Shown here: piece after piece, positions 1-13,519 of the stretch | Numbering within the stretch: position 1 is the stretch's first letter | How the letters are laid out: every line of letters begins with the position of its first letter | Assembly (NCBI GenBank): GCA_003008705.1 | Contig: PDUO01000002.1 | Coordinates: forward strand, 1,754,898-1,818,897 | Direction: 5' to 3' | Source of the DNA: Pezicula radicicola | Lineage: Eukaryota > Ascomycota > Leotiomycetes > Helotiales > Dermateaceae | Length of the DNA stretch: 64,000 nucleotides | Notes under the pieces: generated by a model | The model's input: the letters and a program-made list of their open reading frames with translations, nothing else | Told to the model about the DNA's origin: nothing | Database searches by the model: none | Position numbers and translations under genes: made by a program

Positions 1-420
1 TATGGTGCCATTTAGATTCTAAGCCTTGTGCTCCAGTTATCCCAGTTTATGCCCGTCTCGTTTCTTGTTTTGCCGTGTGTGATTGGCAGGCACAGCATCC
101 GCCCCGCGCTAAGAAATTGATTGCTCAAAGTACAGGGCAATTTCCAGCTCAGGTCGCCAGGTTCACCTACAGCAGGAATTTGTCGTCCTGGTTGCCAGGG
201 TGCTCGCTCAATACAGTAGAAATATTCAACGCCATCCTCCGCCTTTCGGGGCCTCCTATCTTACCTTATTTATCAGATTCTCCTTCACGCTTCACGCTTC
301 ACCAATCCCAACCCATTCACTTGGTGTTCCCCTCCTGCACATGCAAACTCCTTCACGCGCCCTCGCCCACGCTCACCTAGGTAGACTCACCTGAACTCAA
401 GCTTGCGCAATTGCAACCAC

Positions 421-447
421 AACCCAACCCAACCCAACCCAACCCAA
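421..447. repeat. AACCC pentanucleotide repeat
   Basis: About five tandem copies of AACCC lie just upstream of the ERG3 start codon, probably in its 5' untranslated region. The copy number is too low and the position too internal for a telomere; it reads as a short microsatellite. Confidence 0.8.
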
Positions 448-468
448 GTCAAGGACCACACCGCCACA

Positions 469-1575
469 ATGGATGTCACTCTGGAGGTGCTCGATACCTA
501 TCTACTGGACTATGCATATGCGACACTCATGCCGCGGAGTCCAGCGCCATACAATTTGAAGGACCACGGCGTTGGCAACGTCACATACACTTCAGCGCAA
601 GCCTCGCCATGGACCTACAAGCCCTCGAATACGTTTTTCTCCCTGGATCCTACCGAAGCCGCATACATGAGCGCCTGGAACAGAGACAACATATACCGTC
701 AAACGCTGTCTTTGTTCCTCATTACCTGGTAAGCAGCTATCATTCCTGCTCAAAGTAATGCCCTCGAATCATTCTAACCGTATTGCAGGATCCTCGGCGC
801 AGCAATCTACTTTGTAGTGTCGTCTCTTTCCTACGTCTTCATTTTTGATAAGACAACTTTCAACCATCCCAAGTTCCTCAAGAATCAAATCCGCATGGAG
901 ATTCAGCAAGCTGTTTCTGCGATGCCATGGATCGCCGTTCTGACCACACCCTTCTTCCTCGCTGAAGTACGCGGATACTCGAAGCTTTATGAGCTTACAG
1001 TGGAAGGCCCCGGTGCATGGTACGATTGGGCTCAATTCCCAATCTTCCTCCTGTTCACCGATTTCTGCATCTACTTTATCCATCGCGGTCTCCACCACCC
1101 CTTGATCTACAAGCATCTGCACAAGTCCCACCACAAGTGGATCATGCCAACTCCTTACGCATCCGTAGCCTTCAACCCTATAGACGGTTTCTCGCAGAGC
1201 TTGCCATATCACGTATTTCCATTCGTCTTCCCACTCAACAAGTTTGCTTATCTAGCCCTATTCGTGTTCGTTCAGATCTGGACCGTCATGATTCATGATG
1301 GAGAGTACGTCGCGAACTCCCCTATTTTGAACGGCGCGGCGTGTCACACCATGCATCACTTATACTTCAATTACAACTACGGCCAATACACTACCCTGTG
1401 GGATCGACTTGGAGGCAGTTACCGCAAGCCAAACGAGGAGCTTTTCAGAAGGGAGACCAAGATGGCCCAGAAGGAGTGGGAGAAGCAGGCGCAAGAGATG
1501 GAGAAGATCGTTAAGGTGGTTGAAGGCAGCGATGATCGAAGCTATGGTGGCTCGGACACTAAGAAGGTCCAGTAA
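469..1575 (+). CDS. ERG3: C-5 sterol desaturase (Erg3-type)
   Basis: Introduces the C5-C6 double bond late in ergosterol synthesis, in the endoplasmic reticulum membrane. Exons are 469-728 and 789-1575; the 60-nt intron has a gtaagc donor and a ttgcag acceptor and splits a Trp codon. The protein is 348 aa, normal for the family. The three iron-binding histidine clusters of the fatty acid hydroxylase/sterol desaturase superfamily are visible: HRGLHH near residue 184, HKSHH near 199 and HTMHH near 273. Hydrophobic segments flank them, and the C-terminus is charged and Lys/Glu-rich. I chose the ATG after the AACCC tract because it gives the conserved N-terminal reading; longer upstream frames are untranslated leader. 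The family and reaction come from established knowledge of Erg3; membrane localisation is inferred from it. Confidence 0.95.
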
Positions 1576-3911
1576 TTGATACGATTTGGCTGGAGGAAGG
1601 ACCTGCTTGAATAATGAACGATGGGGTGCAAGCGAGAAAAGTTGTAAGATTGTACATACTAGGACGACATAGGGAAGACTGCATTACTCGGTGTTTCTGG
1701 ACGGAAATTTTGGCTCACTCGTTACAGACTCGGCTCCGCAGCCCAAGTCAACTTTTGTAATAAAACAAACCTTGACTTCTAATGATGCAATATTATTTGA
1801 ATCTCTAAGATATCTTCAAAATAAAAGTTACTCTCTCGTACTTGTTTAAAACTATATGCATGCTAGGTGGTTACCACTCTATCTTTAAGCAATACAAGTT
1901 AGCTTATAGTCTCTCGGTCATCTATATAATATCAGGAAAACCCCCCTAGAAAATAACACTTAAAAGTAAGTGGAAACTCTTAATACTTTGTCAAGTCAAT
2001 TTCACAAGTATGATAAGTGAAGGAAACAAATTATGTCTATAACCCTACTTACCTCATTAACACGTACTTGTACAAATAGAGTAAACAAACTACGTTAAGC
2101 TTAATAGTCTAATCCTTGACCTAAAATCTAGGAATATAGAGAAATATATCAAGTAATAAGTTGCAAGGTTGAGTAGCTAGGTAAGGTAGGTATCTAGATA
2201 TCCGTCATGATTTACTCCAAAAAAATCAACTCTGTCCGGAGTCCACGCACTCACTCACATTCATCATCTCCAGATAACAATTACGACTTCGCCGCACTGC
2301 GGAGTTGGTAGATACTAGAACGTCTTTCGTCATCTTCATCGGAGTCCGGACAGCCCAACTCCACCAGCTAACACCAGCTCCAAGAACATTTGAAAGAAGA
2401 ATAAATAAGTTTTCATTTGTCAAATTCCACGACCGGGATCCGGTACCACGATTCTTGGCAGTTGTAGACAAATTGGGAATTGGGATTCGAAAGTTGATGA
2501 AGAGTTGAATGAGAGGATTTTGGAGACGATTAAGAGATGGGGATTAGCTGAGGAATTGAGAACCGGTAAGGATGTTGATGGGGAAAGGGGTTTTGAGATT
2601 TTGAGATCGCAGGTGGGGGTTGAGACCTGGGAGGGAGGGAGGTCCTAGGGTAGAGGTTGAAGGAAACGAAAGGGTCGAGGGGGTTTAGGTCGTTCGTTCT
2701 TATGGGCATGCTGGCGCTGGGTATCAGAGTAGTGTTGGTTGTTCGGAGAAGGTTGTTAGGCTTGTAAAAGGGCTTGTTGGACTTTGAATTGTAATTTTTA
2801 TAATTCCCGACCTTTTAAGGATTTCATTTTCTTCTCTATCACTCTGGTTTTAAGACGGTTGGAAGAGGTAAGTAGGTAAATCTATCTTGGAAATTACACG
2901 GTCATAGAGGAAAACTGCTGAAACCCCAAGTATAAATACACACCTAAGGCAAGTTGTATACGAAATAGAGCTAGACTCCCAGCACCATAGTAAAAATAGT
3001 AGTGATAGGTTGAAGATGTTTTCATATCCATTAAATAAAGGCTGCATCTAGCAGTGATAAACGCCAACACTGAGAAGTGCAAAGTAAACAAACCCATTTC
3101 AAAAGATTGCATGATCAACATCTTCCTCCTACTCTCTACATAAATCCAAATAAGCAAATTCCCTCCACGCCAAACCGAAGAGCTAGTACCTGTAAGGACA
3201 GTCGAACCCACACAGTTGCAAACTCAAACTAACACCAACAATCCGACTTGGTGATGCCATGGATGTAAAAGCAAAAGCTCTCCTACGTAGTACAGAGCTC
3301 CCTCCCTCCTAAGAGGTTACCGCCAAATTCAAAAAATCAGTTTGCCTGGTTTCTGTGTCTACAATTTTTGTCGTTTTGTTCTCGGAGTTTAGTGTGTTTA
3401 TATTTTTTTGGGGCCGCAGGAAAAGGTATTAGAGAGCTTGGTTTGATTTTTTTTTTAAAAAAGTTGCGAGATAGCGATAGGAACCTGTTCTAACTACACT
3501 TGATCCTACCAGCCTGGAGTTGACCAGTAGTACAAGGATAAGATACGTCTTAAAAGCACACATGTCTAGGTGATTCACACTACCAGCATATGTGGGCAAA
3601 GATGAGATTGCGAAGAGGGAGGACAAGGGTAGCTAAGTGTGTTGTAAAATGAGGCCTTAGCGAGCACACAGGAATTGTTGGGATTCAAGTAAAGTAACAG
3701 GTCAGATCTAAAGCTGTCTCAACTTTTGAAGTAATAATCTCACATGATGGGCCCCTCGTCCGTAGTATACAAGTCAGACGGAATCCCCTGCTAATAACGC
3801 CTCATAATGCCATGCTTCATCTAATGAAATGAAGGCAGAAAGAAAACAAAGGACTTTTGTGGTATTTCCCATTTCCCATTTCCCATAAACTCCCATTCGA
3901 ACCTCCCTATC
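1576..3911. other. AT-rich intergenic stretch
   Basis: A 2.3-kb gap between the 3' ends of ERG3 and TSC2. It is AT-rich with many stop codons in all frames. The only thing resembling coding sequence is a decayed fragment around 2280-2648, listed separately. I see no RNA gene, terminal repeats or tandem arrays. Confidence 0.6.
2280..2648 (+). pseudogene. Decayed coding fragment of unknown family
   Basis: One frame reads from about 2305 to 2505, including VDTRTSFVIFIG and FHDRDPVPRFL. A +1-shifted frame then continues from about 2485 to 2648 with DEELNERILETIKRWGLAEEL, ending at a TAG. A third frame contributes a short N-terminal part. The amphipathic, protein-like composition continues across the frame breaks, and no splice sites fit the breaks. 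I read this as a frameshifted relic rather than a gene. I do not recognise the family. It could also be chance open frame in AT-rich DNA. Confidence 0.3.
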
Positions 3912-6900
3912 TTACGCCCATCTCGAAAAGTCCAAAGTGTCCTGCATGCTTCCTTCAACACCAGAACCGATTTCTGTCTCTGCGGTGGAAAGAAGTGACG
4001 ATCGGTGTTGATCTTTTTGCTCGCTAGCAGTCGTCAAGAAAGTGGCAACCGAGGACCTCCGTCCAAGGCTGTTGAGGCTATCTCTTATGTTAGATGCCCC
4101 GTTGGATGTGCCAGGAGGCGAGGTAGGTGCTGAGTTTGTATTCTTGGCGCCGTAATTTTCACGCAGACGAGTGATCTCCCGCAAACGATTTCGCCACGAT
4201 GAAATATGCTCTCCTCCTTCTCGGTTGAACCATACTAGTGAGAAGACGGAGGCGTTCAAGGCCAACAATCGTATGAAGCCAGGTAAAGCTGCCAAACCAA
4301 TTATTTTGGTCTCAGCAGCTGGTGATATCTCTGGAAATCCAGGTTTACTCATAACCTGCACCTTGTAAAACGCATTTTGCATGCATGCTTCAGACCGCAA
4401 GCGTGTGGCTACAAAAGAGGCTCGCGATTCTGGCGTAATGACAATGTTGACATAGTTAAATTCAGATGGGAAAGTGTCGAAGCGGAAAGGCAGTCCGGCG
4501 TTATTGAAGATGACATTTACGAAGTCATTTCCTATGTGACGTTTCTTGCCGATGCATTGAGGATCGTGATCGAGATTGGTTGGCATTTGTGTAGTAACAT
4601 GGAAAACGATCTCTGTGACTCTATCTCGCCAACAAAAGGTGTACTCTCCATCGGTGTCATATTCGCGGTCCAATCCTTGGGTATTGAATGTGGCACCTTT
4701 CAGTTTGGTGAGGGTACCGAGACCTGTCAAAAACTGGGTATAATCACTGCTTCCAATAACGTTGGCTAGTATCTCGACTTCCTGTGTTTGGTTCTCGCCA
4801 ATGTAGATGACGCCAACTTTATGACCATCCACTGTGGAGTTGCGGTCGAAGCTTTTTATGGCGCGTGTAATCTTTTCATCGTTGGGTAGTGCGATTGGCC
4901 GTGAAAATTCACCTCCCTGAGGGATTGACGCAGTCAATTGAAGTAGTAAATGACTTGGCAAGACAACATTGGCATCTCCCTCCTGAGCCCCACGAGCCGC
5001 TTCTGTAAGCACCAGACTCTGATGGATGGGTGGGCGAGTGAACTTCTCCCTTATGATATAGCAGGACGTTCCGGAAGGCTGGCGTTTTGTGATTTGCGCC
5101 CACTCACCTCGGGTGGCTTGCTCAACTGTGACAATGCTGTTCCCTACAACCCACCTCTTCTTTAAAATCTCCCCGAAAAGTTCGGATGTGAAGGTAGGGT
5201 CTCGGGCAGATTCATCAACGTCGGCGTAAGCAACTCTTTGCATGAAGTCTAGAGTGACTTGTGCTTGCTCATCGATCTTCTCCTTCCCGTTTAAGTCGGC
5301 AGAGATCAGATTTTTCGTGATCCAGGTGACGAGTCCAGCACGGTCGCCAAGCTTGAGTGAGAGGAACCAGAATATGATCACATGATATGCCAGAGCATAC
5401 ACGTACTGAGGTAAGTCATCGGAAGTGTTCGGCTGGAAGTTGCTCTCAGCATTGCTATTCTCAGGAAGAGCACGGAGACCGTCTGATGAGTGTGCAGAAG
5501 CTCGACCATGAGACTGGCTGTTTCTGTTTGCTTCTTTGGCCGATTGATCTCGAACATATTCGAGATACCGCAAACAAATTGCAAAGACTGTTCGATAATC
5601 ATCGTCCCGGAAACTGCTGTACAAATTTTGTAGTCTTGCAAGGCATGCTAGAAACTCGAGAATATGGACGGCCACATATGATTGAGTGATAATCTTCGAC
5701 ATGCTCTGCAGAAGAGTCGGTAATACCTTGCTAGTTGATCTTGGAAGCTCATGGCAACAGATGGACAGTGCATGGATACAACATTTGGATGCTCGTTCGG
5801 TTCCAACACCTGCTACAAACGTGCTTACAAGGCTGTCTTCTTCCAGAGGAGAGAAGTACTCATGGTAACTCATGATCATCGTCAATATTTGATAGAGGCA
5901 GATCCCAACGTCAACTTTACGTAGCCCTGATGATGTTGGTGGGTCGTAGAAGCTGCTGGGTGATTTGAGCTGGTCGCACAATAGTGCTCGCAATTTCCGT
6001 ATTTGTGGAACGGCTGCTTTGAAGAGGGCTTGGTTGCTCAGCTGAGATGCGAGGTGCACTAATATGTAGCTATAAACCTCCCATTCACAACCTCTCTCCA
6101 ACAATCCCGTGATAGTCTCTAAGTAGAAAGCGACATCAAGCGCCATACGACCTGTCGACGATGCAGTAGCCTGGTATTCTGAATTCATAATTGAAGTCAA
6201 TAACGGGCTCGCCTTATTGGAAACGGGTTCAGGCAATGCATCTGGATCAGGAGACATCCACATTTGGTGGTTGCGCTGAATAACCCGATAAACACCACTA
6301 CCCGCCCGCATGGGCGGTCTTCCTGGAGCGTGTGCATGGCTAATGGAAATACTGCGCGACGTACGAGAAGCGCTTGACTCTTCAGATCGTGAAGCTCGGT
6401 TGTACTGAGATGCGTCATCTATAGCTTGCTTTCTTGCTAAACTTGCAGAAGTCCGGTAGAGAGAAGATGCCAAGCCTTCGGATTCAGTGAAAGGTGTTAA
6501 AAAGATCCGGTTTGCCCAATCAGCCCTCAAACGACACAGCATTTTTAGTGCTGAGAGGCGTGCATCTGTCTCGTAATAATGAGATTTTGCTATCTCAAGC
6601 ATTTCGCCAAATACTCGTAATGACTTCCTAGGAGACGTGTCCATATTTCTCATAAAAATGCGGATGAATCCCTTGGTGACGACGTTTGAAGGTGTCTGGA
6701 CCGATTCTTTAGAAGCAGCAGAGGCCGGTCTGCTCGAGCCCATCAAGCCATGTCGAGATCCGGGAGGAGATCCAACGGGTGACATACGATCGCTGGTCAC
6801 ACTCTTGCGAAGGGCATCGATGACATAGTTGAAGAGAGCATCGTCAACTGTATCAGCGACTGCTACAGCAAAAGAGACCACCTCTTGTAGAACTGCGACA

Positions 6901-9023
6901 TCCTTCTCTTCTCCGATATCATCGAGAATTGCAGTTACAAACGTCTCAACCATTTCTGGATCCTCCTCTTGATCCATCATCTCCACAACGTCAAAAACAT
7001 CAGTTACTGCTTTGAGAGCATGGAGCCGAATATGAGTTGGCTGAAATCGAGCAGAGAAAAATGCATGGAGCATCATTCGAATGTTATCCTTCCATTGAGA
7101 CTCTGAAGGATAGCACATTCGATACTCCATGTAGTAGTCGATGACCAGTCTGGCACAAGATTCGGGTAGGTGAGGATAGATATTAACGAAGAAGTTCATG
7201 CAGTCATTCCTCTGGAAAAACTCGCCTGACGAATTTTTAAGAAGCAGCTGTTCAATCCGATTGATCAAATTGGCCAAGGTTTGGACCATGGTTGTACTGG
7301 CGAGGTTGCCAACAGTCTCGTCTTTACCCATAAGCTGCCCTGCTAATGGGCTTGTCATACGTGATCGATCGGTGATTGGGCGACCGTCAGATGTCTCCAA
7401 CGCACGTTTAGCGCACTTCGAAGAAACGTTGAACATCACAGTCCAGTCCTCTTCCATTACGTTCTCCATCACTTCATGGTCTTCATCACCGAAAATGGAG
7501 AGTATCAGCCCAAGAATATCGGTTTCGACCCTCGCATGGTTGACAGCCATAACTTTACTGAGACCATCCATCAGAAGCGTAAAGGGGACCAACGGGTAAC
7601 CATCTTCGCCGTTTTTGGCAAAGAGTTTCTGGAGGACTGACAAGGCGCCCCGAATCTCCCTAATTGTTTGTTTCTCATCGTTTCCATCTAAGTTTGGTTG
7701 CCGAAGTATGTTCAGAAGGTAGCGGACGGTAGTCTGACCATCGTGGGATCTGCAAAGATTGCTAATGCTTTGCCACGCCTCCAGTTGCACCTCATCTACC
7801 AGGCAGTGAATTGAACACAAGATCTTGACGCACCCGAGTAGTTTCTTGTTTGGAATCGCGCCATATGTAACAATCGCATCAATAACGCCAATACATGACC
7901 TCAGATCGCTTGACAGAGTTGTTTGAACACAGATGTGTAAAATTACATCGATGAGATCGTTGGTGGTTTCCTCTGTTGATACATTGAAACTGAATTTGAT
8001 CACCTCCTGGATAAGGAAGAAAAGCGCGGCCAGATTTGTTTCTTCGCCCAATGGCGCCTTGGCTTTGAGAGTCGTCCGAACTTTACGACCAGCATCTTTA
8101 CGTGCCTCCGTAGTCACCTGAAATGTTTCTCGTAGCCAGATATTCAGCAGGGGAAAAGCCTCGTACTGGAAACCCGATAGGTCCCTGCCCTTCTTCGCTA
8201 ATGCAGCCACAGCTGAGAGTTGTAAATGAAAGTCCTGTGGGTTTGCTGGTGCCGTAAGAGTGTCAAAGTATTCTTTGCGCTCTAGGTCGGTGGCCGAAGC
8301 ATGCTGAACGCAAGCAGTTAATAGTCCGAAACCTGCTACTCGAGCTTCTACAGGCTTTGTTGGTTCGATAAGGTCTCTCCCTGCAAACCAAACGTTCATT
8401 ACCTATATAAACATGTTAGCTCCAGGCTAGAAACTCCTCCATCAACCACTTACACCACTGAGTGGATACTCGACAACTATGTGGCGAAGAGAATCGGCAG
8501 CTGCAAGTCGATCTGCGAGAGTTTCTCCAGCCTTCAGTTGCTCGTACAACTGCTTGTAGTTCGGAGGTCCTCCATATATCGCATGCTTTCCAGGTCGGAA
8601 GGCATTGGGGTTGAGTTCCTGGGTTTGCACGGTGGGGGCTGAAGCTGGCCACTGCGCGCTGGGACTCTTTGTGCGATTGCCTGTCAAGCTCTTGAAAACG
8701 CTGGCAAGACCACTGGTGCTCTTCGGCTCTGGGGTTTGCGTGACATCGCCAGATGCTGGAGACATAGATTTTTGAGTTCTTGGTTCCTGTACGTTTCCTA
8801 TAAGACCATTCCAAGCATCAGCCAGCTGGTCCAGCAGGGGTATTGAAGACATGATGCCGTTGGGTGAGGTGGCTAAGGCATTTGGGGCTGGAGGGCAAAC
8901 TGCATTGTTGAAATGTTGGATCGCAAAGTCGACAGACAACATTTCCCCTCGACGACTAATCGACGGCCTCGCTGCCTTGCCAGATTCTAGACTCACGTTA
9001 AAAAGCAGCAGTAGCACACGCAT
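3912..9023 (-). CDS. TSC2: Tuberin-like Rheb GTPase-activating protein
   Basis: Homologue of TSC2, the GTPase-activating protein for Rheb in the TSC complex that restrains TORC1. Exons on the minus strand are 9023-8454 and 8402-3912; the 51-nt intron at 8453-8403 has a gtaagt donor. The full frame gives 1686 aa. Most of it is alpha-helical HEAT-like sequence with a Ser-rich linker. The RapGAP domain lies at roughly residues 1330-1570: it includes GVIYIGENQTQEVEIL, and KKRHIGNDFVNVIF supplies the catalytic Asn 'thumb' region. A Ser-rich tail follows. The start is uncertain: in-frame ATGs at 9023, 8942, 8852 and 8765 all precede the conserved GLASVFKSLTGNRTKSP stretch, and 8765 would give a start closer to that block. 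No TSC1 partner is seen in the window. Confidence 0.9.
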
Positions 9024-10284
9024 GAGCGCGTGTGAGAAAAACCCAAGCGACGTTACTGTTCATGACAGAATTTGTAGTGTAGGAGATAAGCCGCCCGGAT
9101 ATGATGGCGGGTACGATGAGTGGAGCTGGATAAGACTGTGGTCCCTCAGTTCCATGAAGGCCAACTGTGTCAGTCAGACCTAGAGGTATCTGGAGGGTCG
9201 CAGTCGGCAGTCGCAGTCGCAGTTTGGTGAAGGACTATATGGTCGATGAATGGGAATGGCGAGATGGTTGTCACAGGACGATGGTCAGTTGTCTTATCAT
9301 ATCAGACAGAGCATGAACATCCCAGCTCTGCATCCCGCACGCCGATGCAGCTAGCCTTACCGTGGGAAGTAAAGCGGCACGCAGACGTACTAAGATCTCA
9401 TGTAGAGTAGATGCATCTTGATATTTTAAATAAAGCTTAGTTATCGGTTGTGTATTGTGCTGGATTGTACAAGTGTCTAGGTTTTCAACTATGAATGTAG
9501 CCAGTAGCTCACAGTAAGTTTCACTGGGACAGCCTTACCCCCACGACACCGTGCCGCTTTATATGCACTAAGACCGACAGTAGCCAGCCCAGTGGACAGC
9601 TAAGTACGTACAGAAATGTCTTGTAGATGATGTATCTATGGCAAAGTAATTCCCTGGCATGCAATCTGTCCATATCTTCTACAATATTTCTACGGATTTA
9701 CCCCCGTACCTTGTTAAACAGTCTCCTGGCGAGTTCTGGAAAGTGTGTGGCTCACCTTGGTGACCTGGTGCTCTCTCGGGCTCCTGATATGTGTACAGCG
9801 CTACAATTGATATCTCACGCACATGAGTAATTCGAGTTAAAAATCAAGTAACTCAGCGTAAGTCAGTTACTTAAGTAAAAACTAAGTAACTTACTCGAAA
9901 CAAGTCACTTACTGAAGTTTAAAATCAAGTTAGCTGCTCAGCACAAGTCAATTACTCCAAAACTCAAAATCAAGCGGGTTCCTCAGCTCAATTAGTTACC
10001 CAAGTACAAATTGAGCGAGTTGGTCAGATCAATTCAGTTACTCAAATAGGTTTTAGCACCGTGCATTTATCACTAGAGGCCCGCCAGGCCCGCCAGGCCT
10101 GCCTGCCTCTTTACGAGTGCCTCAGCCTCGTGCTTTCGGTTTGCGGCAAAACTATTTTCCTTTGAGGCTGACTGACCCCTCTTCCAATGAAAACAAACGG
10201 CGTTGCAGTGATATCTTTGCGTCAGGCTGCCTTCACACAATCGCAAGCTTCTCTCTTCATTTTCAATACCCAGACCTCCACAAT
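9024..10284. other. Divergent intergenic region, TSC2 / CSE1
   Basis: A 1.26-kb region between two divergently transcribed genes, so it should hold both promoters. It contains a tandem array at about 9839-10050 (listed separately). Beyond that I see no open frame with coding character and no RNA gene. Confidence 0.6.
9839..10050. repeat. Degenerate tandem array, about 42-bp unit
   Basis: Five diverged units of 38-45 bp begin at about 9839, 9877, 9920, 9965 and 10007. Each opens with AAAATCAAG or a variant and carries two copies of a GAGTTACTC-like core. Each unit looks like two half-units of about 21 bp. The array ends about 235 bp before the CSE1 start codon. Related sequence in the opposite orientation lies downstream of CSE1 at about 13664-13847. 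Confidence 0.65.
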
Positions 10285-13200
10285 ATGGCTTCCGATCTGC
10301 AGACAGTTGCACAGCTGCTTCAAGCTACTTTGGATCCGAGTCAGCACAAACAAGGTTAGTTCCCAAATCAAAGCTTCTTATGTTTGTTTACTTACTATCT
10401 TTTTCTCCACAGCTGAAGCCACACTCAAGACCGAAGAAGGAAAACCTGGATTCTCTCTCATTCTTCTCAGTATCGTCGCATCCGAAACCCTCCCCTTAAA
10501 TACCCGACTCTCCGGTGCCTTACTGTTCAAGAATTTTATCAAATTCAACTGGGTGGTGGGTAGCCATTGTTACACATGAGATTGATGATATCTTGCGCTG
10601 ACCGCGCCATAGGATGAAAACGGTACCTACCAGTTGCCAGAAAATGAAGTTGTCACTATCAAGAAGGAGCTTATTGGCTTGATGATCTCGGTACCTGGTC
10701 CGTTACAATCGCAACTGGGAGAGGCAATCAGCGTCATTGCAGATTCAGACTTTTGGCAACGATGGGACACCTTAGTTGATGTGAGTCCTCCGTCATTAGC
10801 AGTTGCCCGGTATTTTGCTAACAAGTCGTAGGACCTCGTATCTCGATTGACCGAAACTAACTTCAAGGTCAACAATGGTGTCCTAGAAGTTGCACATTCG
10901 ATCTTTAGACGGTGGAGACCACTGTTTCGAACGGATGATCTCTTTACAGAAATCAACCATGTCATCAACAAGTTTGGAGAACCCTTTGTAAAACTGATGA
11001 TTGTAAGTATTTTAAGTTGTCTTGTGCAGGATCTTTAACTAACTCCTTTCCGCACAGAGTACCAACCAACAAATAGAAGCCAACAAAGGAAACAAAATTG
11101 AGTTGAAGGGACACATGGAGACAATGATATTGTTGGTGAAGATATTTTATGACCTGTCAAGCCATGATGTGCCTCCCATCTTCGAAGAAAACCTTCAGGA
11201 TATCTGCACACTACTTCACACGTACCTCACATATGAGAATTCACTTCTAGTAACAGACGATGATGCTGAATCTGGGCCACTGGAATTTGTCAAGGCTGGC
11301 ATATGCGAGGCCATCACTCTGTACATGCAAAAGTATGAAGAAGACTTTAGCCCATTGTGTCAGCCATTCATCACAAGCGCATGGACACTTTTGACGACAA
11401 TCGGACCAGAAACGAAATATGATATACTTGTCAGCAAGGCATTGCAATTCTTATCTGCTGTGGCAAGTCATGAGAGACATGCTCAGAATTTCAACAACCA
11501 GGAGACTTTAGAACAAGTGGTCGAGAAAGTCATATTACCGAATGTTAGCCTGCGAGAGTCTGATGTTGAATTGTTCGAAGACGAGCCTATCGAATACATT
11601 CGAAGGGATCTTGAAGGATCAGATGCAGATACTCGTCGAAGAGCAGCCACTGACTTCCTGCGGAAACTCCTTGAAAGATTCGAGGGTTTGGTCACAACGG
11701 TTGTCGGCAAGTTTATCACACACTACCTTGCTTCTTCAGATTGGAAGTCAAAGGATACTGCGGAATACCTTTTTTCTGCCATCGCAGCAAAGGGAGTCAT
11801 TACCGCTGCACAAGGTGTTAAGACTACAAACTCCCTAGTCAACGTCGTAGAGTTCTTCCAGAACAACATCGCTAGCGATCTTGTTGCCGATACAGGCGTT
11901 GAACCTATATTGAAAGTAGATGCGATCAAGTACCTATACACGTTCCGAAGCCAATTGACCAAGGAGCAATGGAGTGCAGCTTTCGGTCCACTGGTCAAGA
12001 ATTTGGCATCGGACAACTACGTCGTCTATACGTATGCTGCTATTGCACTTGAACGGGTCTTGTTTCTGACCAACGATGCTGGCCAGCACATCTTTACAAA
12101 GGAAGACATCTTACCATTCTCAAAGGACCTTCTGGAACATCTCTTTCAGCTTGTAGAGAAGGATCCAGCGCCTGAGAAGGTCCAAGAGAACGAGTTTCTT
12201 ATGCGATGTGTCATGCGAGTGCTGTTCGTCATCAAGGACGGTTTGATCTCGCAAACAGACAGCGTACTCCAGCACCTCATTAAAATAACACAAATCATTT
12301 CTCAGAACCCTAGTAACCCTCGCTTCTATTACTACCATTTCGAGGCCTTGGGTGCTGTAATCAGGTGAGTTCTGGTCGCGGTCGAAGCTTTGCCATACTA
12401 ATTACCTTAGATATGCGGCTCCATCGCAACCTGAGAAACTGGAGCAGGAGCTTTACGCTCCTTTTGCCGGAGTTTTGCAAGCTGACGTGACAGGTAAGTT
12501 TCACATAATCCAATATATCTTCGTGCTAACATATATCCAGAATTCTCCCCTTATGTCTTCCAGCTTTTCGCTGCTCTCCTCGAAGCTCGTCCGTCTGGTA
12601 CGTTATCCGACTACTACAAGATGCTCATCGCCCCTATTCTTGCGCCAACACTATGGGAATCGCGAGGCAATGTACCTGCGCTCGCTCGGTTACTGTCAGC
12701 CATCATACCCAGGGGTGCTGCTGAAATGACCGCAAACAACCAAATTGAGCCTATCCTAGGCATCTTTCAAAATTTGATGGGAAAGGCCAAAACAGAGAGC
12801 AATGGCTTTGATGTTCTCGAGGCGGCCATCACATCCTTCGATGCGTATGTAATATGTTATCCATTAGCTGGGAAATTAGCACGCTAACAATTTGCAGCTC
12901 TGCTATTGAACCATATTTCAAGACGGTCCTCAGCATCATCTTCACTCGGTTGAATAACAATCCCCCAGAAGGATTCAAGCGCCGCTTCGTTCTGTTCTAT
13001 CATCTTGTCTCATCGCGAGAGCGACAAGGCATGGGTGCTGATTTCTTCATTCAGAAGACCGACGAAATTCAGGGCGACATTTTTGTTCCAGTCTATCTGA
13101 AGATCATTCTTCCCACTACGCAACAGCTGGCGCGTCCGCTTGACCGCAAAACCGCTGTTGTATCACTTACCAAAACACTTACAGACTCCAAGGCGTTTGC

Positions 13201-13519
13201 TAATAAGTACTCGAAGGGATGGGGATTCACCTGTGAAGCTCTACTCAAGCTTTTGGAGAACCCACCTGTCCCAGCTGCAGCCGACGACGCCATTGCGGAA
13301 GCCGATGTTGACGATTTGGGATTTGGAGTTGGTTTCACTCAGTTGAATACATGCAAGAAGGCACCGAAGGACGATTGGCCTGAGGTCGTGGATGTGAAGT
13401 CCTGGGTGGGATCTTATCTCAAGGAAGCAGATGCACGATACGGAGGTACCATTGGAGGCTTTGTCAATCAGCGACTCTCACCGGAGGCAAAGACAGTGTT
13501 GTTATCGTATATGCAATGA
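10285..13519 (+). CDS. CSE1: Importin-alpha re-exporter (exportin-2)
   Basis: Karyopherin that returns importin-alpha to the cytoplasm with RanGTP, acting at the nuclear pore. Eight exons: 10285-10354, 10413-10555, 10613-10780, 10832-11002, 11058-12364, 12411-12493, 12541-12844 and 12898-13519. All introns are 46-58 nt with canonical ends. The product is 955 aa, matching the usual length of about 960. The N-terminus holds the importin-beta N-terminal segment (QAEATLKTEEGKPGFSLILL followed by LSGALLFKNFIKFNW), which binds Ran. HEAT repeats fill the rest, and the C-terminal CSE1 region includes VVSLTKTLTDSKAF and the end DARYGGTIGGFVNQRLSPE. The gene is bracketed by two related, inverted arrays of short AT-rich repeats. 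Confidence 0.95.

Noticed and set aside
4171..7599. Open frames on the plus strand across TSC2
   Set aside because: They are shadow frames antisense to the long tuberin coding sequence and have no independent coding character.
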